Source: Eonycteris spelaea (taxonomy: Eukaryota; Chordata; Mammalia; Chiroptera; Pteropodidae). Taken from it: 64,000 nucleotides of DNA. This document shows positions 22,311-34,495 of this stretch, piece after piece; within the stretch, counting starts at the first letter, position 1; every line of letters begins with the position of its first letter. The stretch covers positions 3,286,001 through 3,350,000 of the forward strand of contig PUFA01000116.1 of assembly GCA_003508835.1 (NCBI GenBank). The letters are read 5' to 3'. The notes beneath the pieces are model-generated. The model had not been told where the DNA came from, did not search any database, and saw nothing but the letters and a program-made list of their open reading frames with translations. Position numbers and translations under genes: made by a program.

Positions 22311-25300
22311 GCATGATTATGAATCATTCTTCTCTTTCCCTTCAGCCAGGCAGCAACTGCTACTGTGGGTTTCCTATCTGGGCACATTTCACACACATTC
22401 CACTGAATGCATTTCCTTCAGAGTGTCTGTGCTCTATCTTCAGGTAATTATATATTTTTCAGTTACCGTATTTTGTAGAACAGTGTTTTTTTCTACCTTT
22501 GAATCAGAACTTTTTAACTGTCCATAGATCCATAGATTTAGGTGAACTAGATACTGAGTTCTGACATTGCTAAGGCAAGAGCATAGGAAAGGTTCTTCTG
22601 TGACCGCTGTGTCCTGGTTGATTGGGTGCTCAAGCACTGCTGGTGAGTACTCGGGCGTCATCCTTTCCCGAACATATCTGTATTACAGAATTGGGTGTGG
22701 ATACCCCCCATATATATTTGCTTGCACTCATTAGCACAGGGACCTAAGAATCTCTCCTGTGCAGGAACAGTGGCTGGGACTAAAGCCTGCGTAGTGGCCT
22801 GAGACACAAATACTTGCCAGTTGGACTGAGTGGCCCCAAACCAAGACCAGCTTGCAGCACAAGATATTAAAGGTGTCTGGACTGAAGAGCCAAACTAAAT
22901 TTCAGGCCTAGGTCAGAGGCAGGAGTTTCTGAGCACACCCTGACCACTTGCATACCCTAGATGCTCTCTGATGGGATATGGTCACATGATGTATGAATTT
23001 ACATGTAAATGTGGGTGTTTAAGTGAAAACCTGCACAGGTAAGAGTGGCAACCCTTTGCACACAGATAATTTGTGTTCCTGATTAAGCATCCACCAAGGT
23101 TTAGAACGCTCTCCCATTCGGGTTCACTAGAATACTTCTTCCTGCTCTACTCTCTGCAGGCTACACTAAAACCACAGGGAGTAAGAGAAAGATTGATAAG
23201 GCTTAGAACAGACACTTTTTACAAGACAAATGACAATGATTTCCACCTGCGTCATTAGCCCCAACTTGAGTGACTCAAGTAGGCAGCACCTGGGAGCAGA
23301 AATCGTGATGCTCCCCACAAAATGAAACATACTTCCAGTTCACTAGCAGAGGTGGCACCATGAGCACCAGAATCACATGGTTATCTCTAAGCCACCATGA
23401 AAAATATTTGGGAGGCAATACCTGGAAGACGGAAATTCTTGCTAGTCTAGTAGACTGTTTTCAAAACCACTGCCATATGTGTATTGATGCAAATGATACC
23501 TGATTTATACTCAAAGGTGTGGATTCCTTGATATACGAATTACCTATTTGCATCGTTTTTTAAATTGCTTCTTAATCATTGGTCTTCTAAAAAAATTTGG
23601 GTGAGCACAACATAATGGTTTTCCATAGCCTCTTTTATAATTTTATCTAAAAACTCAACACAATGCTGTACATTAGGAGTTGGCTAAGTTTAGCACCCAG
23701 ACCAACTCTGACCACTTATCTGTTTGTTTGTTTTTTTTTTTTGGTAATTAACATTTTTTCTGGAACAGAGTTACAACTATTTGTTTAGGTGCTGTCCAGG
23801 GCCTCTCTCATGCCACAATGAGAGTTGAGTATTGAGACAGAGATTGATCACTTGGCCATAAAGCCTACAATTTTTATATCTGGCCCTCTACAGAGTCTGT
23901 GGACCCCTGCTATACATGAAAAAAGATTCTGAAAATATTTGTTTAAAAATTTAAAACTTGCTCCAAACTATTTTTAGCCTCATAGAAAAAAAACAAATTC
24001 TATTTTAGAAATGAATTCCAGGTTTAAAGTATATTAACACTGAAGATAATCATCTGGTTTATCTTAATAGCAACGCATCAGTTTAGTGTAAGATGACACC
24101 GAGGCCGTCGCTAGGGAGGCGGCCTGCTCTTGGCACTGAAGAAGCTGCTTTCAGTGGACACCTTTGTTTTAGGGTTTTACTCTCTTCCATTAAGACGTCT
24201 GGGGATTAAATGTGAAGAAAACAGTTTTAAATACAAAACAAAATAAAACAATTGCGTGTTATGCTTTTGCAGAAACAGATACTTCATTTCATTAAATGAC
24301 AAGGATACAAAATTTGCGTATTTTAGTAACATTTCACTAAGCTTCACTGTTTTACAAATTGTTCACCAAGGTTTTGGTCTTGACTGAGATGACAATATTT
24401 GAAATAAAACCACTTAGAAGTTATTTTAATTCAGAATAGTGGACTGATGCTGTGGAGAGAGTTTCTAAGTCTGATTTGGATTTCAAATGGACCTTAATAA
24501 ATCAAGATGAAGATCATGAGTTTTTCATTTACAGCCTCTACTGCTGGTGATCAGTGCAATAAGATGACTTGTTGTTCAGAGCCCTCTTCCTCAGAATTTT
24601 CTAATCTTCCAACAGGCAACAATTCAACATAAGAAATTATCCTGTCTTACCTAATACAGTGAAATAAATAAACCAGTGTCTCCCTGCCTGAGAAGATGAG
24701 CTTTCAGATTGTTTCTCTGCAAATCAGAATCCTACTGCGTGGAGCTATTCAGCTTCCATAAACTGTACAATATCCAAGGCAGTCTGATCAGAGAACAATG
24801 TTTTAATTATTTAGTGATGCCTCAGGACAATATAAAACAATTTTTAAAAACCTAAATAGATATTAAACATTAAATCAGTTTTTCAACATGTTTATATTTA
24901 CATACCTGTTTTAAACCTAGATGAATATGTTTAGGCACTATATGCTGTTTGCAAAAAATCTAAATTAATTGCAATACCGTTCAAGACATTACATTCAATT
25001 CTCTAAACAGGTTAAAAAGGAATACAATGTTAATCTACTATATGAGATATAAAAGCAAGACTGAAGCAAAAACTACAACATGGAACTTGAAGCAGAATAT
25101 AAAATGTCTTGAAAATCAGAAAGTTAAATGACTAATAAAATGCTTAGGGCATTTTTCTTCTAACAAAGATTTTCAGACACTGGCTAAATTTCACTGTCTA
25201 ATGCAAGAGCAGATACAGACAATTTGGAATAAAGAAATAGCTTTTTCAACAAAGGGAAGTACAAGTGAATATACGAATCATAATGACAGGTAATTATCAA

Positions 25301-25346
25301 ATTAAAAATAGGAATAGATACATTTTAGAGAAATGAAACTTTTACT
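22311..25346. other. Unassigned; moderately GC-rich middle part
   Basis: 22,690-23,330 is richer in G/C than its surroundings and may hold an old LTR or other repeat that I cannot name. There is a T12 run at 23731-23742. On the minus strand, 24,800-25,346 would be the 3' UTR of the candidate exon at 25,347-25,656, with ATTAAA (complement) near 24801. No independent gene is recognised. Confidence 0.4.
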
Positions 25347-25656
25347 TCATCACTTTAAGTTCATTTGGGTTCTTGATTCTGAAGTTGCCTTATTTTTCTT
25401 ATGGTAGCCAAATGGCTCCTTCAGGAAGAATTTCTCAATGCCCCTTTGGTGCGGTATCAAATCCTCTGTCCAGCCACAGCTCACTCCCACACAGAGCACT
25501 TTGCATGTTCACACTGTTCTCCTGAAAACGATCATTAAGCGCAACCTTCATGCTCATCTTTTTGATTTTAGAAACATTCCTGTCTTCCTTCAAAATACTC
25601 GATACTCCTGACCTAGGGAGTATAGTTGGGGGTGGGTCTGAAATCGTGAAGTCCAT
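25347..25656 (-). pseudogene. Candidate disrupted coding exon or retropseudogene, unidentified
   Basis: The minus strand from 25656 encodes 73 residues beginning MDFTISDPPPTILPRSGVSS, with Lys-rich and polar composition unlike the Leu/Phe/Ile-rich chance frames nearby. Near 25440 that frame stops. A one-base shift keeps a further 29 codons open (starting IEKFFLKEPFGYHKKNK) up to tandem TGA TGA stops at 25347-25352. This pattern fits a decayed coding sequence with one indel. Immediately upstream of the ATG is CTCACAG, a possible splice acceptor, but its pyrimidine tract is poor. I cannot match the protein to a family. It could be chance, a processed pseudogene without a visible tail, or the last exon of a minus-strand gene. 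Confidence 0.25.
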
Positions 25657-25921
25657 TATCTGTGAGATATTTTTTAATTAAACTTTCTATAATGTTAACA
25701 TTCACTGTAGTCTTTCCCCTCTTAGTTCATGTTCAGTTTTACCCAGAGCAGTTAATGCAGACTGCATTATTTGTGACCTTTAAGACCTCCAAGCCCACAA
25801 AATCTCAAGCATTTCTTGCTGAGAGTGAGGGTTTTGGATGGTGCATTTGTAAGACCAGGACTTTCAGCAATTACAATTGGATATGTTTTATTTTTAAGTC
25901 CACAAAACACATCTCTATAGT

Positions 25922-26110
25922 ATTCATTCTTTCATTTGTTTAATAATTATTTTATTTACTAAAAATCTATCATTTAGGGGACACTGAAGCATGCACTTGA
26001 AGTACAGACAATAAAGATAGGACATTACCGTCCTCAAGAATCTCACAAACATAAGGATCAAGTTCACGTTAACAAATGAATTATACCAAGTGAATAATTT
26101 TCTAAAATCT
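25922..26110 (-). mobile_element. L2 3' end, antisense
   Basis: 'cattctttcatttgtttaataattattttatttac', 'ggacactgaagcatgcac', 'acattaccgtcctcaagaatctcac' follow the complement of the L2 tail (attcattcaacaaatatttattgagc... type), with decay. Confidence 0.5.
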
Positions 26111-26374
26111 AAGTAAAATATGGTTAGCATCATCTAAACAGGTTGCATAAGTAAGCACTTCATAATTGTATAATTCATTTTACAGTTTGGCTGAGACAAT
26201 GTGCATTGTACTTTGCTTGACTAAGATTCTCTGTGATCTCAAACAGCTCATTAGTTGCTCCAAGTCTGTAGCAGAGTCACAGCCTGTAATTCTAGGCACC
26301 ACAGTGATTTCAGAAGTCAAATTTAGCCCATTCCCAGAGAATGATTCATTTTTTCATTTTCAGAGGATGAGATC

Positions 26375-26470
26375 ATTCTGCAACTTCCTACCAGACCATG
26401 AGCACCTTGAAAACAGTGTCTTGTGTTTTATGCATGTCCCCATTCCCAGGGCCTTGGCTGTGCTCAGCAT
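26375..26470 (+). mobile_element. L2-like 3' end, sense
   Basis: 'ccatgagcaccttgaaaacagtgtcttgtg' and 'ccccattcccagggccttggctgtgctcag' resemble the 'ctccatgagggcagggacttttgtctg ... tccccagcgcctagcac' part of L2. It lies inside a 153-codon plus frame (26166-26627) that shows no domain and no coding context. I treat that frame as chance. Confidence 0.4.
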
Positions 26471-28754
26471 TAGAAACATTTCATATTTTAATGACATTTC
26501 TGCCTGTCATTCCACTATTATGACATTATGCACATTCCCATTAAAGTATTCAGGACATGGTATATCACAGAACACAGTGGATAGGATAGAGAGGCAGCAA
26601 CTGGAACATGGTGCAAAATGTCACTGAAACTGCTTTTGGGGTAGAGGTTGTCAAGATAAGAAATCTCCCCTTGGAAAATAGAAAACGTCTGATAACGAAC
26701 TCTCCTCTCCTCAGTTGTCTTTACTTCTTCTGTCTTTACCACTCAACTGTATGTCACAGAGGTTCCTATTTGCCTTCCATGGGTATACACATCACCCTGG
26801 CTAGGGTTATTTAGGTTCCTACACCTATACTAGTGGTCGCACTCATTATGGTGTCTACACTGCTCCCTAAGACTCAGTTACTATGCCTGCAGGGGTCACT
26901 ACTGACTGATTGACAATTGTGTTCATGCTACTGTCAGCAAGGAAATGAGAATATAAATGGGTTCAGAGGTCACTCATGTCAAGTGGAACATGAATAATAG
27001 TTTTGTTCCTGTGGGCTGGAGAAAAACATGCATCACTGATCCCTCAAGGATTAATTTCTCATGATAAATGTAATTGTCTAAAATAATCGTGAGGAAAACC
27101 AATCATTCTAAACACAACACCCAGAGAATGAGTGGGTGAGAGCTGCCCATTTAAAAAAGACAAAGAATTCAAAAGGAGTGGCTGTAGGTGCCCTTAGCAT
27201 GCCGTCGGCAATTGCTCTCAGTCACAGAATGATAACCCTCTCACAGCTGGAGGTCAAAAATAAAAGGTGATCCACACGTTCAGTATGTTTATGACAAGGG
27301 ACTCAATGTGATGTGATTTTTCTTTTTAAGGAAAAAATATATATCACATTCAAACTCTGGAGGTAATTAGCATGGAATGGCTGTCACTCCAATATTAAAC
27401 TGAGGGACTTACTGAGAGTTTGAAAGAGTAACAATCCAATTTCCTGCACGTAGGGATTTGCCTCATATTTGTAGTGATTGAAGAACAGTATTCTTTTCAT
27501 TAAAATTTTAATCTATGGTCTCAGATTGTTGATAAACTTTTGACTAAATCCTTACGCCCATTGTATGATATAATTGCTGCAGCTTTTTCTAAACAATTGT
27601 AGAAACTGCAGAAAAGAAAGTTATCTTTCTGAATACTGTCCCATAATTCAAATGACCACTATGAACTCTATAAAAAGAAAAGCCACAGGCCAAGTGTAAT
27701 CAATAGGGGCTCTGCACAGACAAGTACGGGAAGCTCAGAGTTTGCCTAAGAGGATTTCTCGGTCTCTGGCCTCCCTCACAGAGCCAGCTACCAAGACCAT
27801 AATTGGCCAATACTGAAAAAAATCAAACATTTCCAGAATAAATAATAAGAATATTTAAAAAAAAAAAAAAACAACAACACAGTGACTATTTGCAAAGATA
27901 AAGATGTTTATTTTGGACATGAATTGGATTCTTAAATATTGTATATAGACATCAGGGAGAGAAATAAGCTGTTGATTATTTCTCTATTTCCCCCCGGAAG
28001 GGCTATAGAAGTTAGGCGAGCTCTTAGTGAAAGGAAAGAAAAAAACTGAGGCAAGGAGATGAGCTGGGAGTTAGATGTAACCTGGAAGACTGGCAAAAAA
28101 AAAGGCCATGACAATCCCTGGACCCCTGGCAACTAATTCCTGGAGAAAAGTAGCAGTGTGTTGACAATGGATGGCAGGAAACAAGATGTCCAGAAAAGTG
28201 ACATGAGAATATATGAGAGTGGACAACCTATGACCCAGGATAAAGAGGAAAAGAAACGCCATGTGACAACAAAGTTTTGAATCCCCTGCTTCCTAGAGGA
28301 CACCCTTTCCTCATTTGAAGCTTGTATCCCCATCTCTCTCCAGTAACTGCCACCTTAACCTCAGCTTGATAAATAAGCCTCGTATTCTGTGCATCTGATC
28401 TTATCCTTCTTGAGCCCCTGTGCTTTACTTTGATTATGATCTCCCAGTTTACACCCTGCCGGAAATCAGATTCCAGTGCATATATATTTTCTTTTTCTTT
28501 TTCTTAATAGTTTTGCATTGTCATCTTGACTCTGTATTGTATATCCCACTTTGAGTAGTCATAGCAAGGGAGCAATTGTCTTTTTCTTTTTAAATTATAA
28601 AATCATGTTCCTGATCCAAAGAACCATTAAAATCTGGGGAAAGACACAGGATCATATAGAAAAGGCAATCTTATCAGTGTTGAGTTAAACTAAGAAAAAT
28701 AATGAGGACAGGATTTCTAAATGTAAGCTTATTTTAAAAGCCTACAGAGGCTTT
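26471..28754. other. Unassigned; possible LTR-like block
   Basis: 27,930-28,420 is less AT-rich. It ends in 'gataaataagcctcgtattctgtgc', which resembles an LTR polyadenylation region, but I cannot name a family or find both ends. A15 occurs at about 27857-27871. The overlapping minus-strand frames here have no recognisable domain. Confidence 0.35.
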
Positions 28755-28880
28755 TTCATTCATTCAGTTAATTTTAATTTTACTGTGTACCATGCAACAG
28801 TCTAAATTCTGAGAATGTATAAGACAGATGACAATAACTGAGGTAATCATTTAAAATACAGGAAAATGTGCTGTGAAGAA
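28755..28880 (-). mobile_element. L2 3' end, antisense
   Basis: 'cattcattcagttaattttaattttactgtgtaccatgcaacagtctaaattctgag' follows the complement of the L2 terminus and the 'ctaggcgctggggatacagc'-type stretch. Confidence 0.5.
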
Positions 28881-30526
28881 AAATGAAACCATCAGTATGC
28901 AACAAAAAACTGTGTGATATACAATTTTCTCTGTGTTTTAAACATGATGATTGCAAATAAAAGTATGTCCTCAAATAATTTTGCTTACCCCCTTCATCCA
29001 TCTGGATAATTTCAACACTTGTACTTCTGGTGGGAGATCAAATATTACTTTCTCAGTGAAGAATGTTTATCCCTGCTCTGCATAAAGTTAGATGCACCTT
29101 AATGAGGTAGTTGTGCAAAGCTCATTCGGCACATGTTAGAAATCCAGTAAGTGCTAGTTTCTGGTTGTTCTCTAATTCTTCTCTGATAGTACCATGTGGC
29201 AGAAGCCAAATAAATAATTTCAAAAATATGTTTATATGGTAAAATTATATATTAAATTCAAGCTAGATTCTAATGGCTGTGCCTAAGTATAAACTCTGTA
29301 TATCCAAATTATTCTTGAAAATTTCATTCAATCACACACATAATATAAAAAATACTGTTTGGCTTTGTGTACACAGATATAAATCCATCAACTCATTATT
29401 AATTGCTCTAATTCTTTCTTAGTGACTTTCTATGGCCCTTGAATAATCTCTCACTGTCTACCACAAAGATGTCATCACTCTCCTCTTCCCTGGCTGTGTA
29501 AGCAATAAACTTTACTTCCTTTTCTACGGCCTGGAAAACTTTAAAGTCATTTGTACATTTATTCCATAGCTTTGGGCACACTTAAACAAATTTTTTTCAG
29601 ATTTAATTGCATTTACTGCTTGGAGAAAGACCTATACTTAATAACACGCGATACAGACCTATCAATTATGGCCAGTGTTCTATAATATGTGGATTATCAA
29701 CCTATTAACTACTATTTACTGAGATGACTTATATATTTAATATTGAGTATCCATGTTAACTGCCAGAGGCTATGTGTTGATGAATCTCCATCAGATTTAT
29801 CTCTCATATTCTGCACTACATAAATTGAAATGCCAATGGAAAACAAAGCAAAATGAAAACAAAAAGTTAAACATCTGATGCAACAGAATTATTCTAAGTT
29901 CCACGGATCTCTTTCAACAAAGAACAGTAAAGAAAAAATGCATTTAAAAAAAATACTGAATGCCTTAAAATAATTATCTCTAGGGTTATCTTATAATGTA
30001 TGCCTTTATAACATATTTGATAAAGTTTTCATATTTAAAATTACCTTGTTAATTTAAAACAATACCCTTCACCTCGTGTACTCTAGGGGGTGACTGGTTC
30101 AAGTAGCTCAAAGTTTATATAAAAACACTTTACTAATTGGAAAATAAGTTTTTTTTCCAGTGTCTTTTCCAGTGACTTTTCCAGATGCTTCGTGTTGGCA
30201 TATGTCAGTGCCAAAAAAATTGTAGACAGCTTCTGAAGGAGGTCCTACAACTATGTGGATAAAGAGACTTAATTCTTCTTGGACACAAGTAATATTTAGC
30301 AAAAACAGATGAAAATTACCAGCTACTAAAAAGAAATATCTCTTGGCAACAATGCCAAGTAATCTAGAGTTGAATGGGGGTCAGACTGAGTTATGACAAC
30401 AAAATGTGGGTCAATGATAATGGTAGGAGATAAGACTAAAACTATATTAACAATATTGTTCATGTGGGACCCTGTATAAATTGTGTCAGGGCAGGGAATC
30501 ACTTTCACAATCCAGATGCCAATAAA
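28881..30526. other. AT-rich DNA, no gene recognised
   Basis: A weak MIR- or L2-like 3' trace may lie at 29090-29170. Otherwise the stretch is unassigned. Confidence 0.45.
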
Positions 30527-30572
30527 GTTATATAACATGTCAGAGAAGGTGATAGGTCAACTCACAAAAATA
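30527..30572 (+). repeat. Short direct repeat, copy 1 (partner at 32579)
   Basis: The 26 bases at 30527-30552 are identical to those at 32579-32604, starting GTTATATAACATGTCAGAGA. Similarity continues at lower identity for about 17 more bases. Upstream flanks differ. Confidence 0.9.
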
Positions 30573-31810
30573 CAATTCTCAATAGAGGTTAAGCTACTAG
30601 AGATTTAAAATCTCCATTTCATCTCCTTCTATAAAAGATTGGGAACTACTTCCCCTCTCCTTGGACTGACACTGGAGAGCTTTATATGGTTACATAGAGG
30701 TGGTATTACAAATCAGTGAAAATATAATGAACGATTCAATAAAGGTTTCTCAGTTTGATACATAGATAAAAAAATTAAGCTAGACTTCCATTTCACATGT
30801 ATACTAAAATAATTTCATGTGAATTAAGGTGATGTAAGTAATGTTTTTAAATTCTAGATGAAACCAGAGAGTATCTTTTTGACATCTGAATAGAGGATTG
30901 TTTTGTGAGCAATATACCCTCATCGTAAAAGAAAATATTAATCATTTAAAGATCTTTGTATGAAAAAACAAAAAGATACAGAAACAATGTAAAAAGAAAG
31001 ACAAATATTTGGAAATAAAATATTTAAAAGTTCACTAGATCCATCAATTATAAAAGAAAACTGTCTTCTCCAATACTAGGAATCCTACTGTCAAGTTCCT
31101 GACTGTTTAAACAATTCTCTTCCAGATGTAAGAATTTTTATGTAAAGAAGTATGATTTCCTTTTTTCCCCCACATATAGTTTTTTGCCTCTTTCAGTTGC
31201 TTAAAAATATATGCATTTTTTTTTTCATTTATGTGCTCTTCTAGGTTTAATGAGCCATTAGTGTAGCATTTCCATTACACTGGTCACATTCATTCTGCTC
31301 CAGCAAAGCATACATTTCAAAATGTAAAATGTGCTCACCGTATGTCCATTCGATGTGACATTCTAATTTTAGGGGGAAAAAGTAGGAGTTACCCTTAATG
31401 CCATTTTATTAAACACTAGAAGAAATCACTGCATGTTAGATTATAAATTAATGAAATTTTATTTCAAAGGCATATAAATGTAAGAAATAAAATTTCAAAG
31501 CAGAAAGTAAGATTGCAAATCCTCTTCCTATCTATGCAGAACTTTAAGAAAAACAAATAAAATGAGAGTTCATTTTATCTGGAAGTCTTACCAAAGATTA
31601 TATGGCAGTATCATAATAGTAGTAGATTCTATAAAGCTATCAGTAAAAATCAGAAACAATGTATAGTTGAGCCCTATCACTCTTCATTTTCACTTCCATG
31701 GTAAACTGACTTATTATTGCTAATAACAAACCCTTCTCTTCAAAATGACATTGAAATTCTTATATTTCACAACCATTGTTAATATCAGAGATATGGAGCT
31801 TTAGCTATTT
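30573..31810. other. AT-rich DNA, no gene recognised
   Basis: Nothing recognised beyond A/T-rich sequence. Confidence 0.5.
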
Positions 31811-31856
31811 AAAAATAATAATAATAATAATAATAATATAATAATAATAATAATAA
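31811..31856 (+). repeat. (AAT)n microsatellite
   Basis: Fifteen or so AAT/ATA units run with a single one-base slip near the middle (...AATAATATAATAAT...). Confidence 0.97.
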
Positions 31857-32382
31857 GGGATACATTGTCCCAGCCCTTTAACTGCCTCTGAGCAGTTTAT
31901 TCATTTCAATTAATTCCAAAGCAAACTGGCAGTTACAGCTATCCAAATTTACATTTCACTTAACATTTCCAAGCTTTGGGTCTGATTATGTTTGTTATAG
32001 CTTATTTACCATGTTCTGCATCTTGCAGTTAACTTTTTCAATGTCAACTTTCTGTTATGTGCTGATTTTAATAACAGAGCTGAGATTGTTTCTTCAGCAT
32101 CTGCTACTTTGGTTCAGGTTCTGTACTAGGTCCGGAGATTTAAAATATGAATCTCCATCATCTCATTCAGCAAGTTCGACAGCCACTTTGGAGGAAGGGA
32201 CAATGAATAAAATTAATAAATATTCTGTTCAGTAAGAACATAATGTTTAATCATTTATGATGCATAACATTATTTTATGCTTATAACAAATATACATTTT
32301 CACCTTCATTGTAAACCTATATGAAAGTTATTATCTCATACTTCTACTTTCTGGAAAAGGGAAGAAAAAGCAAAAATATCTA
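31857..32382. other. Unassigned
   Basis: No gene or known repeat is seen. A 74-codon plus frame at 32011-32235 shows no recognisable domain. Confidence 0.45.
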
Positions 32383-32480
32383 ATAGCTAGCATTTATTGA
32401 CTGAATACCAAATGCCAGGTTTATGCAAAACTTTGTATTTCATCTTGTTTTATCTAACAATTGTCTAAGATAGTATACCT
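32383..32480 (-). mobile_element. MIR SINE fragment, antisense
   Basis: 'taatagctagcatttattgactgaataccaaatgccaggttt' is the complement of the MIR 3' end (…tagctaacatttattgagcgcttactatgtgccaggc). Confidence 0.6.
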
Positions 32481-32518
32481 ATCACCTTCTCTAAAAGCTA
32501 GCATAAATGAACGTTATC

Positions 32519-32572
32519 AGCCAGGTTTTTCCAGAGAAACAGAACCAACAGATGTATATAAATAGATTTAAC
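32519..32572 (-). mobile_element. Fragment of the same repeat family as 34160-34495, opposite strand
   Basis: 'agccaggtttttccagagaaacagaaccaac' followed by 'gatgtatataaatagattt' matches one terminus of a very common mammalian repeat ('...gttctccagagaaacagaaccaatagg'). Its other terminus family appears in reverse orientation at 34160. It is cut off just before the direct-repeat copy at 32579. Confidence 0.55.
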
Positions 32573-32578
32573 CTAAGA

Positions 32579-32624
32579 GTTATATAACATGTCAGAGAAG
32601 GTGAAAGGTCCACCCAGAAAAATA
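32579..32624 (+). repeat. Short direct repeat, copy 2 (partner at 30527)
   Basis: The first 26 bases are identical to 30527-30552. The copy sits directly against the truncated repeat fragment at 32519-32572, suggesting it was inserted there or marks a breakpoint. Confidence 0.9.
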
Positions 32625-34159
32625 GAAGAACTCTCATATTGATCTTTGAGTTTTATATCTTATTGAGCAGCAAGACGATCACTTATATTATGACCCTTCA
32701 TTATCTTTTATTGATTACTCAGATCTAAAATAGCATTGACCATTCATAATGTCTTATTCTGTTCAGACACTGCATTAGTTGAAACCAAACTTGAGAGCTT
32801 AAAAATTCTTTGGTCTGTTCAATTTTGAGAAATTCAAGAAAAGTAATTTCATATTCCACTGAACATAGTTTTACACCATCAGTAGAGATCAACCATCATC
32901 TCAGAGACCTGTCATTTACAATAAACATGTTTGCATTTCCTTTTAAAAGGTGCTGTGAAGATAAGTATTTGTAGATTTTTTGCTAAAAAGGGATTGTGAT
33001 TGACCAACACGAGAATATTTCTAGCCCCATTTTAGGAACCTTAGAGAATATGTCTAAAAGGGCAGGTTTCAAAAGTACAGTTATGAAAATGTGAACTGGT
33101 GAGAGGGACAGCTGAGATCAGAATCCAAACTTCTGGGCCATGTAGGTTTAATAAGCAAAGTGGAGAAATCAGAGGGAAGTAGAGACAAAAGCTAGGGATC
33201 AGAAACATTTTCCCAGGCATCAAAAAGTTCAAAGACGAAGAGGGAAAAAGACCCTGGGAGGATGTGATCTGATGGCTATTTCAGAGAAAGATCAATTTTT
33301 TGAGGGGGAACTGTGCATATATCTTTTGTGCATATTCTGTCTTAATGTTATAATACAAATATTTGTTGATCTAGGCTTTATATTCTTTGGCTTTCAAAAT
33401 TGTTTTATCTTTCTTTCTGCATTCTGATATACAAAGATGAATGCAGATAGAAGAAAATGAAGCTTAAGACCCTCATGGAACCTGTTAAAAACCCTACAAG
33501 GGGGTCTTATAAGGTATTTCTGTATAACTGCAAAAATATGTATTTTAAGCACTGTTTGCTATAACCATCCTCTTATTCCTGCTTCCTTTTTATACTTTTC
33601 CTCATTCCTGGTAACACTGGAATTGCTTCTTTTATCCACTTCTTTTATACACAGCAGTATGATATGGATTATAGAACCACAGGTCCTATGGAACTTGGCA
33701 CTACTCTTTCTAGGTTTTAAAGAAACAAGTTTTGTAATGTACAGAGCCATAATGTAGTCTGTGGAGGATTCTTTTCAATAACCAGATTCATAAAATTGCA
33801 AGTAAAGTATTTGGTTCAACACCTCATCAAAAAGGACCTAGCTTATACTTGATAAAGTAGCATGCACAATTATAAATTCGCAGTATATTATTTTATTGAA
33901 GGAAATGGAACATTTTACTAAGTACTCATATGCCATGTAACTACAATTTAAAAAATGTTTTAAAAATGTTTCAATTATAAAAAGTTGAAAAATTTGAACC
34001 CTGTAATATAGAAAGTGAGTGTACTTTGTAAATACATATGTATCCGTCATGACTTGGGGGGTTTCTCAAATTCTCTAGGAAGTATTACATAGTTTTTAAG
34101 AGCAAAGCTTCTGGTTTGCACACACGTTTCACGTTTCACCATTTGTTGACTGAATGATC
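32625..34159. other. Unassigned
   Basis: No gene or confident repeat. 33,050-33,270 is purine-leaning on the plus strand and gives a chance minus-strand frame. Confidence 0.45.
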
Positions 34160-34495
34160 TTTAGTTAGTAACTGTGACAGTTAATTTATGTGTCAACTTG
34201 ACTGAACTACTGGGTGGCCAGATAGTGAACAAATATTATTTTGGGTGTTTGAGGGTCTTTTTTTGGGGGGGGGGATAAAATTAACATTTAAATTGGTAGA
34301 CACAGTAAAACAGATTGCCCTCTCTAATGAAAGCCTGGATAGAACAAAAAAGCTGAAATCTATCCCAGGTAAGACAGAATTCTTCCTGCTGATCGCCTTT
34401 GAACTGGGATGTTCTCTCTCCTGAGTCTCCAGCGGGCCACTTCACCCTGCACATCTTGAGACTTGCTAGCCTCCGAAATTGCATGAGCCAATTCT
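34160..34495 (+). mobile_element. Common mammalian LTR-like interspersed repeat
   Basis: 'gtgacagttaatttatgtgtcaacttgactgaac', 'ggtggccagatagtgaac', 'taaaattaacatttaaattggtagac', 'cctggatagaacaaaaaagctgaa', 'gaattcttcctgctgatcgcctttgaactggga' and 'gcctccgaaattgcatgagccaattc' follow, in order and at low divergence, a repeat seen widely in primate genomes. I do not assign a family name. A G10 run (34265-34274) lies inside it. The 67-codon minus frame is its shadow. Confidence 0.75.

Noticed and set aside
23731..23742. T12 run as the poly(A) tail of a minus-strand retropseudogene covering the candidate exon at 25.4 kb
   Set aside because: No AATAAA in the right place before it and no matching target-site repeat beyond 25.7 kb was found.
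26166..26627. 153-codon plus-strand frame, one of the longest outside the CpG island
   Set aside because: No domain, no splice sites or promoter; it overlaps an L2-like segment, and the composition is that of translated AT-rich noncoding DNA.
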